DNA of 64,000 bases, from positions 702,566 to 766,565 of the forward strand of contig NMRA01000043.1 in the NCBI GenBank assembly GCA_002633005.1, written 5' to 3'. The notes under the pieces are model-generated. The model did no database searches. It was not told the origin of the DNA and saw only the letters and a list, made by a program, of their open reading frames with translations. Of the stretch, positions 24,901 to 32,463 are shown piece after piece (the stretch's first letter is position 1; each line of letters opens with the position of its first letter). The position numbers and the translations under genes were made by a program. The stretch is from Phoronis australis (Eukaryota > Phoronida > Phoronidae).

Positions 24901-26898
24901 GCTGTATCAAACTAAATTACTTCGACAGAAGTTCAACCATGAGCAAATTGTATTGAAATACAAAGAACATTTCATCCTTCAAATATGCATCCCTTTGTAC
25001 CATGGTTTCATGGAGCAAACTGTAATACCTTGATGGAGGTTTGAATGTGTAAACTAACTTATATTTCACCGATCTTGCCAGATTTTTGCCAAACAATTCC
25101 GACTTCTGTCTGTTTACTTTCTGTTGTAATTTAAGCATGGTGCCATGTGCGCTAATTTCACAAAATAAAAGGAACAATTGTGAATTAAAGGTAGTAAATC
25201 TAAGAAAACTGTTAGTAATCTAAATTTGGAAGTCAACACAAACTTAAAACGAATTTAAAGGGAATTATTGTCTGACTAATACTTGCACTGGCAACTTCGT
25301 GGCAACTTGGAATTTTTCCCAGGTTGACAAACACAATTTGAGAGCGCATTGGCAACCTGCAGGTCACCAAATCGAGCACTGACAGAGATAGGCAAATGAC
25401 AAGTAGTCAAAAAGATTCGAGAAGAAATCACAAAGAGCTCTCCATCAAGCAAAGTTTGGTGATTTTTCACTTTCTTATATTTTCTTAGTCTTTTATTTCA
25501 TTTCTGGCTCTTATCAACTATGCGAAATCTGTAAGCTTTATTTGTAAGGGCTGTTACTCTATCACAACCCCCATACAGTTTCGTTAGTTTGCCATTTGGT
25601 GACCTGAAACTTATGGGTGGTAAGCATTTTAAGCCTTCCCAATTGCATAATTTACTGCAGCGTTGAATTTAAATTTAACATTTTTGCGCCTGCCAAAGTT
25701 GTCCCTAAGAATGGAGAACTGTGGACCATAGTCGCAAGAATGGCACTGAGAAAGCCAGCACATGAGAGCCCCAACCCTTAAGGGTGTATGACAAACTGAA
25801 ACTGGTCCAGATCAGTGTTGCACCAAATGACTCGGTTTTGAAAATTTTATTTACCCATGAAGGCTCAGTTTGGGAAATTTCATGTGACCAATGAAGGCTG
25901 GATTTTACAAAATCGACGATACCACGAACACAGACATGATGAAGCAGATGAAGGCTCGGTTACTTAGGATTAGGCACCGACAGTGACCACCATCCTACTG
26001 GCACCGACAATAAGACGGTGGAGCTCCTATAGATGCTTCATACGCCGGAAGCTTTTTGGCAAATTATGTCTTACACTGACTAAAACATCAAAGTCACATT
26101 GTTATAAATACCTTTTGCTCACAAAGGGACACCTTAGGAGACTGTCGATGTATGTACTTCTTTCCAACTCTAACAAATACTCCCGTTATATTTTTTCTTC
26201 GAGCAGTACTTTGTTCAGTTCCCAAAATCGGTGAACTCACCATTTTTAACACTGTGCACGCTGGGTGGTATGACGCGCAGTGTTAAAATGGCGAGTTACC
26301 GATTTTGGGAACTGCTCAAAGAAAAAGTTTGATAACAGGAAGTAATTTAATTCATCGACGGCCTCCAAAGCAAGGTGTCCCTCTATGCGCAAAAGGTATT
26401 TATAACAACGTAGCATTGATGTTTTAGTCAGTGCGAGGCATAAGGCGCGAAAATCTTCCAGCGTATAGGAGCTTCACTGTCTCTACTGCGGAGCCAGTAG
26501 ACAGTGGTCAAGCTGTCTAGGTTAGGCCCTAAATGATGAAATGTTGACCTGTCTTCAGAATCTAGTATTTCAGTCGACGTGTGCCACCTCTGAAAACAGC
26601 CGAGATTTGTCAACTCATGACCTCGTAAGCTCTGACAATTGATGGAAATGTCAGAGATAAAATGCATCGCAAAAACAATGGTTATACAATGCCTAAACTG
26701 TCCTGAACAATCTCACCAACAAAAGTCAAAGGGAAGGGAGAAGTGTGTACAGAATGCTAATCATGAACAACAGGTGAATGACTTTTAAGAATTTAAGGGT
26801 TCACCTTTAACAAAGAACTCTTAGCTGTTGCAAAGCTTCACTAAACAATACTTACACAAAAACACTCCGTAAAGGATAAGCACAGAAAATGTCTTCAT
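774..26898 (-). CDS. LAMP: LAMP-family lysosome-associated membrane glycoprotein, 5' part (8 coding exons, 3' end off window)
   Basis: Lysosome-associated membrane glycoproteins are heavily glycosylated type I proteins lining the lysosomal lumen. Exons join in consistent phase at 26898-26856, 14525-14416, 12728-12506, 10592-10428, 8551-8337, 8059-7855, 4372-4211 and 916-774, giving about 422 residues. Residues 1-19 are a signal peptide (MKTFSVLILYGVFL start). Domain A has Cys31/Cys70 and Cys148/Cys185, domain B has Cys237/Cys270 and Cys342/Cys379, and a third domain opens with Cys403. Spacings of 33-39 residues fit the LAMP disulfide loops. A Thr/Pro hinge (about 191-224, with PMPPPPRPP) separates A and B, as in vertebrate LAMP1/2. 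N-glycosylation sequons are dense. The remaining domain C exons, transmembrane segment and tyrosine tail must lie left of position 1. LAMP1 and LAMP2 cannot be told apart here, and the lineage may predate that split. Known: LAMP fold and exon plan. Inferred: the splicing. Confidence 0.9.
1680..1805 (+). pseudogene. THAP zinc-finger fragment (LAMP intron 7, antisense)
   Basis: ATG at 1680 opens MPRCMVYGCSNVSSNGKHLH, then NFTTDP and AWNRFVSTTKD, the C-x4-C start, His/Phe block and Trp helix of a THAP DNA-binding domain. TAG at 1803 stops it. The expected next segment continues in another frame (YKIPNEQYLF at 1809-1838), which indicates a frameshift. The closing C-x2-H and any partner domain are missing. 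It probably derives from a THAP-transposase element or a gene fragment. Confidence 0.65.
2010..2600 (+). repeat. Family-A interspersed repeat, copy 1 (LAMP intron 7)
   Basis: It shares TCAACTGTTCTTC, TTTCATTTCGTTACAAGTTT, TTAGTATTTTTAA, GTGCGCGTGTCACGAG, CCCAGATTTTGTATGCACC and a CAGCTAGCTGGC end with the copies at 35.0 and 44.7 kb. It is non-coding as far as can be seen. Confidence 0.75.
4211..4372 (-). CDS. LAMP: LAMP coding exon 7: end of domain B (two possible 3' splice sites)
   Basis: Donor GTAAGT at 4210, phase 1. Two in-frame acceptors exist: CTTGTAG before 4372 and TTGACAG before 4390, 18 nt upstream. The inner site gives the better alignment to domain A exon 4 (no six-residue insert). 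It encodes DKKFYTCNASLPERL and the RIQVFNVNGNFSK closing strand. Confidence 0.8.
4373..7854 (-). other. LAMP intron 6
   Basis: Apart from the second THAP fragment, no gene is recognised. A short TACATACATATA-type inverted stretch lies near 5625-5660. Confidence 0.5.
5997..6212 (+). pseudogene. Second, different THAP zinc-finger fragment (LAMP intron 6, antisense)
   Basis: ATG at 5997 opens MAKRCCCGVCNSDSRYTDRD and FWPFPKPKSD, followed by a premature stop. The next THAP part continues in a shifted frame (IKLCVLPHEQPSLSTLF at about 6127-6177, then KNKYV). The CNSDSRY...F-P-FPKPK pattern is a known THAP subtype in invertebrates. The two frames show decay. Confidence 0.6.
7855..8059 (-). CDS. 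LAMP: LAMP coding exon 6: middle of domain B
   Basis: Acceptor AACATTAG, donor GTAACG, phases 0 to 1. It encodes residues 253-320, with Cys270 (DMSKCAKNTS), the NLTMTFKS strand and SLWYDSTRLLN. Intron 5 upstream is only 277 bp, the shortest in the gene. Confidence 0.85.
8337..8551 (-). CDS. LAMP: LAMP coding exon 5: Thr/Pro hinge and start of domain B
   Basis: Acceptor CTTACAG, donor GTATGT, phases 1 to 0. It supplies the fourth cysteine of domain A (KVECDGD), a Thr/Ser/Pro hinge of about 34 residues ending PMPPPPRPP, and the start of domain B (ETGKACLLADLGIVF). Vertebrate LAMP1 also has the hinge and second-domain start in one exon. Confidence 0.87.
8668..9233. repeat. 47-bp minisatellite, 12 units (LAMP intron 4)
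   Basis: Head-to-tail units begin TGAAGTCAAGAGAAGACACA and end CAGTATCACACACTTATTA. Units 2, 3, 5 and 6 are nearly identical. Unit 1 and unit 4 have small insertions, unit 9 has lost ATT, and the last unit is divergent. Confidence 0.95.
10428..10592 (-). CDS. LAMP: LAMP coding exon 4: end of domain A
   Basis: Acceptor ATTTTAG, donor GTGCGT, phases 1 to 1. It encodes residues 127-180 with the third cysteine (GKYFKCFSG) and the FQIEPFVVNGT strand, equivalent to the QAFKV strand that closes LAMP domains. Confidence 0.85.
10674..11170. mobile_element. MITE with TTCCAAGAA terminal inverted repeats (LAMP intron 3)
   Basis: The left end TTCCAAGAATCTGACTTGAG and the right end CTAAGTCAGTTTTCTTGGAA are inverted copies, and the homology extends into TTAAG/CTTAA-rich subterminal sequence. 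A tRNA-like head lies inside. The target duplication is unclear. Confidence 0.6.
10732..10812 (+). mobile_element. tRNA-derived SINE head inside the MITE
   Basis: A-box-like GTGGCCAAGTGTGATAGG and B-box GGGGTTCGAGTTCC occur at tRNA-like spacing. Acceptor-stem halves do not pair, so this is a SINE head or pseudo-tRNA, not a tRNA gene. Confidence 0.5.
12506..12728 (-). CDS. LAMP: LAMP coding exon 3: middle of domain A
   Basis: Acceptor AAATTTCAG, donor GTATGT, phases 0 to 1. It encodes residues 52-125 with the second cysteine (VNGTCGIST) and the WTANWVFTLNKN strand. Several Asn-X-Ser/Thr sites (NVS, NAT, NGT, NTT) are visible. Confidence 0.87.
13000..13155. repeat. Family-B repeat 3' end fragment (LAMP intron 2)
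   Basis: CAGAGATGACTGCAATATGC followed by CCCAC ... TGTGGGTGCATAACATG matches the terminal segment of the 18.5-kb and 38.0-kb copies. Confidence 0.5.
13609..14170. mobile_element. Possible solo LTR (LAMP intron 2)
   Basis: The segment starts TGTAACAGCCAATAATATG, has a CCAATCAC box and an ATAAGTA stretch, a repeated GAGAC-GTGACCAGCA motif, and ends near TTAATTAACA. TG...CA ends suggest an LTR, but no matching target duplication was found. Confidence 0.3.
14416..14525 (-). CDS. LAMP: LAMP coding exon 2: start of luminal domain A
   Basis: The acceptor TTTCACAG precedes AT-GTG-TCT, and the donor GTAAAT follows ATG (phase 0). It encodes NITDGSGKTCIFGKTDLSIN, the typical opening beta-strand and first cysteine of a LAMP domain. 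Residues 16-51. Confidence 0.85.
17640..18540. repeat. Family-B modular repeat, older copy (LAMP intron 1)
   Basis: About six modules of 110-170 bp each hold GCCACTAGGGG-type motifs (17672, 17809, 17918, 18089, 18225, 18354) followed by CAAATTTCATGAAGATCC-like text. It ends with GATGACGGCAATATG and a GTATGTGTATAAGTGGGCAC stem-like tail, like the 37-38 kb copy. Confidence 0.75.
20280..20475. repeat. TTCGTACA-family repeat, copy 1 (LAMP intron 1)
   Basis: It shares ACGGTGTTTTCTCTATCAGT, ATAGTTCGTACA and GGGAAAAATAGTTC blocks with the segments at 21850-21960 and 24740-24860, the last in partly inverted order. Confidence 0.55.
21993..22138. repeat. About 50-bp tandem repeat, 3 units (LAMP intron 1)
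   Basis: Units read GTTAGTGACTAGCTCTAACC then AGTAATGCCCACTCAGCGAG and TACGCG. A 20-bp triplet of CATATTAGTGCTAGGGCGTC lies nearby at 21618-21680. Confidence 0.75.
24740..24860. repeat. TTCGTACA-family repeat with 26-bp perfect palindrome
   Basis: A perfect palindrome spans 24806-24831; its left half is TAGTTCGTACACT. GGGAAAAATAGTTCG precedes it and AATAGAGAAAACACCGTATT follows, the inverse of a block at 20332-20350. Confidence 0.75.
25995..26500. repeat. 0.5-kb imperfect palindrome (LAMP intron 1, near promoter)
   Basis: Arms 25995-26258 and 26275-26500 are inverted copies sharing TTCCCAAAATCGGT, TTATAAATACCTTTTG, GACTAAAACATCAA, AGGGACACCTT and GAGCTCCTATA-like blocks, with a spacer of about 16 bp. 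It is probably a foldback element. Confidence 0.85.
26856..26898 (-). CDS. LAMP: LAMP coding exon 1: signal peptide
   Basis: ATG at 26898-26896 opens 14 codons of hydrophobic signal peptide, followed by one base of codon 15. The donor GTAAGT follows immediately (phase 1). It joins exon 2 by completing a Tyr codon, giving the end of the signal peptide and then VSAVPINITDG. The exon is too short for open-reading-frame detection; it was found by searching for a start plus donor upstream of the LAMP domain. Confidence 0.85.
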
Positions 26899-27324
26899 TT
26901 TGAAAAAATCACCGAGAAACCGGCAATCTGCAGTCCAAATCGCCAAATGAAGCAATGGAGGGAGTTATGGTCATGTGCCTGCTGTTCCGATGTGCGGACA
27001 GGTTATAATATTCTGATTTCAAGAACTAATGGATGCAACGAATACTGTTTAATTCATTTTTGACAAGTTTTTCACGTTCTTTTTTCTTTAAAATTAAAGT
27101 TGATTTAAAATTTTGGGGTAAATCATTCAAACTGAACAGAAATCCAGATAATTATGGGGTATCAGACTATTGGAACAGCAATGTAAAATCGGTCATATGA
27201 TAAACATGTGACTGTTTTTCGGTACTGTGCGAGATTTTACAAGAAGTAAAAGAAATAGTGTTTTCCGCAGTGAGATTTTTATATTTATCTGATTGGTACT
27301 GACAAACATCCTCAACCGTAAGAA
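26899..27324. promoter_or_regulatory. Shared LAMP / COPS9 divergent promoter interval
   Basis: Only 426 bp separate the two start codons, which face away from each other. TCATGTGC at 26971-26978, 73 bp upstream of the LAMP ATG, resembles the MITF/TFE M-box, and CATGTGAC lies at 27205-27212. Neither is a full CACGTG CLEAR box. No clear TATA box was seen. Transcription starts are unknown. Confidence 0.55.
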
Positions 27325-27393
27325 ATGAAACCAAGTGTTGTTGTGGACGAAATGTTTCCAGAAGGAGCAGGCCCCTATGTAGACTTAGAAGAG
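27325..27393 (+). CDS. COPS9: COPS9 exon 1
   Basis: Encodes [20 protein letters not shown] and LEE, 23 codons, then donor GTGCGT (phase 0). Confidence 0.93.
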
Positions 27394-30300
27394 GTGCGTT
27401 GGTTATTGAGCATTGACATTAATTCTTAAAAAATGGTTATGTTAGCCTGGTTAGACCAGTCTGTGGCACTGGTTGGTAGGTAGGGATTAGTCAGTCTGCT
27501 AGCTGTATGAAGACTGTCGTCAAAATACTGCTAGGTGTTCAACGCCAACAGACCTCGAAGTTGCGCATAGCCTGGATAGTTCTGCTCGTCACCTTGCTGT
27601 GAAACTTATGCTGATGTTTGTAGCTACAAAATATAGCTGAAAAACAATATAATAAATCATAAAATGTTATTTTCTTGCTTTTAAAACTAAAAGTCTTCAC
27701 CTTTTGTAACAAAGAAAAATCTGTCGTTCAGAAAACCGTACGCTCTTACCCTCGTTCAGTTAGGCTGTGTAACCAACTTCCAGTCTCTTCAACCTCCCCA
27801 TTATCAATACTGAATACTACATTACACCATTTAATTTTATTGTCAGCCAGCTAGCTGTATGAAGACTATCGTTAAAATACAGCCAGGTACCAGTGGCAGT
27901 GGCGAATTTAAAATTCTCCCATGTTCCGTTTGGCACTTTGGGGTTGCGAATGTCTGAAGGGAAAAATCCTGGCTAATACTCTGCCTTGGCCCCCTCCCCC
28001 AACTCGAAATCCTGGGTCCGCCCCTGGTTACCACTGTGTGTTTAGCCAGTCTGCTAGATGTATAAAGACTATCCTCAAAATACTGCTAGGTACCACTGTG
28101 TGTCCAGTTCCAATAGACCTCAAAATACTGCTAGGTACCACTGTGTGTCCAGTTCCAATAGACCTCAAAATACTGCTAGGTACCACTGTGTGTCCAGTTC
28201 CATTAGACCTCAACATTTCACACCGCCTGGGTATTTTCGTGTGTCACGTCGTCGTGAAACTTATATCAACATGTAGTGATAACGACTGGCGGAGATGCAT
28301 GCAAAATCTGGGAGTCCAAGGACACTCACCTTGTATGTTGCAACCGGAATGTGAAAAACAAACTAATAACGTCATTTTCTTGCATAATTCTCCACCTCTT
28401 GTAATGTACAAAGAAAAGCGTATATAAGTATATCTTATTCATTGAGGTGTGGAATATGTTGCAAGCAGTTTATCCGGTCAATTTGCCATCTTTTTGGTCA
28501 CATCACGTGACCTAATGAATATAAGTCCGAATAGATTTCTGTGGGACTCGAACCCAGAATCCTTCACTCACCGTGTAGTGCGCACGGTGAGCGGTGGGTC
28601 CTGGATTCGAGTCCCGGTCGGGGGCAGAAATCTTTTCGGACTTATAAGTATTCATTAGGTCACGTGATATGACCAAAAAGATGGCGGATTGAATGGGATA
28701 AACTGCTTGCAAAAAACGTATCATCATTTTGAAAACAATATACTTGTGGCATGCAATTTCCTAACTGTTTGCAACATTTTTTTCGGACATGATGGCAGCG
28801 TTGTAGCAGCAAAATTTTTTCGGAGATTCGGTTTGCTGGTATTAAAATAATAAAAAACTGTAATGAATTGAAATCTGTTTTGATAATTTGTTATGACATG
28901 TGTGCAATACCTTATTTACACTCTGTGTTTCAAACTAACAGTGCATTCCACAGCTATTTTCATAAATCTATCTAATGTGTACCATATTTCAAACTAACAA
29001 TATGTACCATTTAATCCCAACTTACAATGTACACCATAGCTCACAAATAACAGCTTGCACCGTAACTCTACTAACAATGTACCATAATTCTAACTAACTA
29101 TGTGCACCTTATAACTCCAACCAACAAGGTGGACCATAACACCAACTTGCAATAATTTATGCCTTTGTGTCTTTGTCTGTTAATTTCAATATTCTTTGTT
29201 TCAGACAGGAGGGTCAAGTGCTCTCTTAATGGATCTTGCTGCTAATGAGAAATCTGTGCATGCTGATTTTTTCCATGGTATGATTTTTTGTTTCAAAAAA
29301 AAAATAAGTGTGAGGTTTTGTTAGTGATGCCCCTTAAATTTTTTTACTTGTATCATAACATATTATTTGAAAATGTGCTATGAAAACTGAGGCATCTGGC
29401 TAGACTTCTGAATTCAAAGTACCTTTGAATGTCATTTCCAGTTTCAACTCCAGATGAAAGCAGTTTCCAAGATCAGATAACAACTTAGTATATTGTGAAG
29501 CTTTCTCATGAGCGCTTGTTAGAGCTCACAAAATTGTAAAACTAATTGTGTATGCTGCAACAAAACAGAAACGTTGGCATAATTTTTGGCTTAATATTTA
29601 TCATATTGTATTGCTTCAAGAAAAGAAAATAAACCTAACTTAACTTTTCATGGGGAATTCAATTTCAGAAGTTAGATTGAAAAATCACCAATTTTAATCG
29701 ATGGTAGCTTAATTTAATTCACATCATTATTTCACTGGCCTGAGATATGCTTATGTAGGGACTGCCCAGCTCCACACAAAACAATCTAGATCACTGGTTT
29801 TGATATCTAAGTACACAAGGCCGTGGTACAGGTCAAGTTATAGTGAATTAAGTCCCGACTAAGTTTTTTGAGTCACAAAAATATGAAATGAATTACAAAT
29901 GGTTTGGGGGTGAATCTACTGGACTGCAGTGTTTGTTATTGTGTAGCTAACATTAAGTGAATTGTATGTCACAATCATTTTTTCAATTTCACAAAAACTG
30001 GAAAATAACAAGAAGATAGTCAAATTTTGTTTCAAGTTAACTTGAAGCCTCAAACCTAATCCTGGCTGTGATGGCCAACAACTGAACTGTGTGCTCACTT
30101 TAATGTTGGACAGGGTAATGGTCACAGCTCTAGATTGCTACGAATATAAAACATGTCCAATTGGTTTTTATAAACATTGGTGTCGATAGACACACCAAAA
30201 CTGTTCAAGATGATTTCAAAAGTTACGGATGGGTAATTCTCAACTTACTGAACTCAAAACAATTTGCCAAATAGTAGTTCAAATGCCAATTATGGTATAG

Positions 30301-30798
30301 TTCCTTTAAATTAGAACACATTGTAGAGGAACAGTAAAATTTTATTTCATCAAGATTTTCGACAATTTTACTTGCAAAATTACTTTAAATTTCATACAGT
30401 ATGGATGTCTTCAAAAAACACTGAATGAAATTTTAAACATTTTGGCAACGCAGTGAACATTTGAAAAATCAAAAAATGACAATTTTTGCCATAATTTTTG
30501 TTTGAATATAAACAAACTTTACCAAATAGTTCTTCTCAATGTCAAAACAGTACTAATCCAGCTAACAACAGACTAAAAACTCGTTTTTCTTGAAATTTTT
30601 GACAAAATAAATACTTCTCATGCCATATTGTGTAAAAACCATTACGATATGTTTGTTGTATTCTCTATCAGTCTTTTAGTTATAACGACATCTGTGAATA
30701 ACTACTGAATTCTAGTGTTGGGAAACACACATAACTCTCCACGAATTTCTTCCTCTACAGATTTCGACGATCTTTTTGATGATGAAGACTTGTCATGA
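27325..30798 (+). CDS. COPS9: COP9 signalosome complex subunit 9 (three exons, 59 aa)
   Basis: COPS9 (CSNAP/Myeov2) is the small acidic ninth subunit of the COP9 signalosome, which removes NEDD8 from cullin-RING ligases. Exons 27325-27393, 29205-29277 and 30761-30798 join in phase to give 59 residues; the human protein has 57. Hallmarks are [14 protein letters not shown], then [20 protein letters not shown], then the acidic Phe/Asp tail [12 protein letters not shown] that anchors it in the complex. The start is the only ATG giving the conserved MKP N-terminus, extended by two extra Val residues. It lies head to head with LAMP. None of the exons is long enough for ordinary ORF calling, so this gene is easily missed. 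Identification rests on near-identity to the family; transcription is inferred. Confidence 0.95.
27891..28026. mobile_element. 136-bp hAT-like mini-element with empty-site evidence
   Basis: It begins CAGTGGCAGTGGCGAA and ends GGGTCCGCCCCTG. It splits a sequence that is intact in neighbouring repeat units (AGGTACCACTGTGTG), leaving GGTAC before (27886-27890) and GTTAC after (28027-28031), a 5-bp duplication with one change. Confidence 0.7.
28073..28207. repeat. 45-bp exact triplication
   Basis: Three units each start CCTCAAAATACTGCTAGGTA and continue CCACTGTGTGTCCAGTTCCA. The third differs by one base. It is derived from a family-A end and opens misleading repetitive reading frames on both strands. 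Confidence 0.9.
28449..28727. repeat. Inverted pair of tRNA-like units (head-to-head palindrome)
   Basis: Arms of about 135 bp meet at TGCGCA (28579-28584). Each has a B-box-like GG(G/A)TTCGAGTCCC (minus 28555-28543, plus 28603-28615), a TCGGACTTAT block and a GGTCACGTGAT block with CCAAAAAGATGGC. Confidence 0.8.
29205..29277 (+). CDS. COPS9: COPS9 exon 2
   Basis: The acceptor TTTGTTTCAG opens [20 protein letters not shown] and DFFH. The donor GTATGA is used after one base of the next codon (phase 1). The MDLAANEK core is the most conserved block of the family. Confidence 0.93.
30761..30798 (+). CDS. COPS9: COPS9 exon 3
   Basis: The acceptor TCCTCTACAG restores an Asp codon across the junction and encodes [12 protein letters not shown] then TGA. 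This is the acidic/aromatic C-terminal tail expected for COPS9. Confidence 0.92.
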
Positions 30799-31017
30799 TG
30801 TAGGCCAGGTGATCTCACTATGCTGAGGTGGCCATGAGACTGCGCTAAGGGCACTATTATATCCGGAGATTTGTTCTTGTTTGGTGCTGTTTAGTGAATG
30901 CAGGACTAGAGAGCCTCATGGCACATCAACATGGCCACCACTTACAGTGTTGAACAAAAGATTGTGTGACATGCTCATCAAATTTGTTTTATCTCGTTGA
31001 CTCTGGACCTGCTGTGT

Positions 31018-31023
31018 ATTAAA
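31018..31023 (+). terminator. Possible COPS9 poly(A) signal ATTAAA
   Basis: ATTAAA lies 220 bp after the COPS9 stop, a plausible 3' UTR length. No AATAAA was noticed between them, and the cleavage site is unknown. Confidence 0.4.
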
Positions 31024-32308
31024 GAACTCTGTGTTAACCGTATAAGTTATAACATTGGCTGCTTGTTAAGTAGCAATCAATGCAAAGACTAGAAAAAAGT
31101 GACCATCAGCTGTGCAGTGTAGTAGCTATATAGCACATGGTATTTAGCGACTAAGTTTAAAATTTAGGAGGCCGTTCTTGTACGTTAATTGCCAGTTGTA
31201 TTGCTGAACAGGGTGTCACTATAAAAAAATTTGGGGCAATTTTTGGATATAGTTTGCCCGCATTTTGAGAACCAGTTTGATGCCTGTTATTCAATTGAGA
31301 AAACTGGTTCTTCAAGTATGGGCACACTAGATCCAATTATTACCGAACTTTGCATAAAAATAGCTCGTTTCCGATACATGTGTATTTATTGAATGCATTA
31401 AGAAACATTCAGTTCTTTGGTTAAACAGGATCTTACCAAGGGCGTAGCTTCAATACCGTAAATGCAAAAACACACCACGACTTCAAGGTCATCACAAAAA
31501 CTCCTGACATGTTGCTTGAACATGTTTCCTAACAGATGCAGCATTATTTGCTCAGTCTCAATACATCCTTAACACATAAATATGTCCTTGTGTTCTTTAG
31601 GCTATGTAAACGTACGTCGAACAAACAACGAATAGGTATTCACAAAGATAATCTGTAAAAGTTTTTCCTCACCGAGTCCATAGATGTTTTGCATTGCACT
31701 TAACACTCTTTTGTGCCATGCCTCAACACTGCAATAACTGGCTTTTATGGAAGTTGCTAACCAGCATTAGGTGTTTAAAGTGATGCGTCCCACGAGACAA
31801 TGGAAGACTTTCAGGAAGCAATGAGAGTAGACCATGTGAGACCAGTGACTCGTATCATGTGGTACCAGTGACTTGTATCGTGGCCAGTAATTTACTATGT
31901 CCAGAAAGTTTGATGACCCAGATAGAGTAAACAACTGAAAAGTTTGATTTGAAAATCCATAATTTGCCAGTAGTCACAAATTGTCCTGATAGGATGAATG
32001 GTTGAGCCTGTCGAAGTTGGTTAGTTTCATCCCTGAGGTAGCTAATGTATTAATTTACCATCACTACAGTTGATACGCCTTGATGGAAATGTAGCTATGC
32101 CCATGCAAATCCAAAAACAGCTCAAACACTCAATTGTACCGTACATTTTACACACTAATTTGAATCAACAAATTCTTGACAACCAATCATAAAAAACAAG
32201 TTTAAAATTAAATAAATCAAAAACTAATGTAGTCGGGCATTATTTTGAATGAACAAATCTTTGACAACGTGACAATAGCAGGACTCTTCATCCATTTCTC
32301 TGCAACTG

Positions 32309-32463
32309 AACTGGGAGTCCCTGAGATCAGGTAATATTGAATTGGGGGTCCCTGAGATCAGGTAATATTGAATTGGGGGTCCCTGAGATCAGGTAATATT
32401 GAATTGGGGGTCCCCGAGATCAGGTAATATTGAATTGGGGGTCCCCGAGATCAGGTAACATCG
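32309..32463. repeat. 31-bp minisatellite, 5 units
   Basis: Units read ATTGGGGGTCCCTGAGATCA then GGTAATATTGA, differing mainly by T/C in CCCTGAG/CCCCGAG. Intergenic between COPS9 and SLC16. Confidence 0.92.

Larger units (their letters stand above)
14526..26855 (-). other. LAMP intron 1 (12.3 kb)
   Basis: The gap between signal-peptide exon and first domain exon holds family-B, TTCGTACA-family, 50-bp tandem and palindromic repeats listed separately. 14.6-17.6, 18.5-20.2 and 22.2-24.7 kb show no coding exon that I can support. Confidence 0.55.
27440..28430 (-). repeat. Family-A repeat in reverse orientation, two partial copies (COPS9 intron 1)
   Basis: GCTAGCTGTATGAAGACT with CAAAATACTGCTAGG occurs at about 27497, 27848 and 28049. 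GAGATGCATGCAAAATCTGG follows at 28291, and interior text is the reverse of the other family-A copies. The 136-bp hAT-like element interrupts it at 27891-28026. Confidence 0.65.
27394..29204 (+). other. COPS9 intron 1 with nested repeats
   Basis: This 1.8-kb intron holds two reverse-oriented family-A repeat segments, a 136-bp hAT-type element, a 45-bp triplication, an inverted pair of tRNA-like units and an AC-rich degenerate tandem stretch (about 28925-29160) rich in CTAACAATGTACCAT-type units. Separate entries follow where supported. Confidence 0.6.

Noticed and set aside
27921-28427. 168-codon plus-strand frame with repeated [15 protein letters not shown] units
   Set aside because: The repetition is the 45-bp exact triplication (divisible by three) read through a transposon boundary; it is not a protein family and lies inside COPS9 intron 1.
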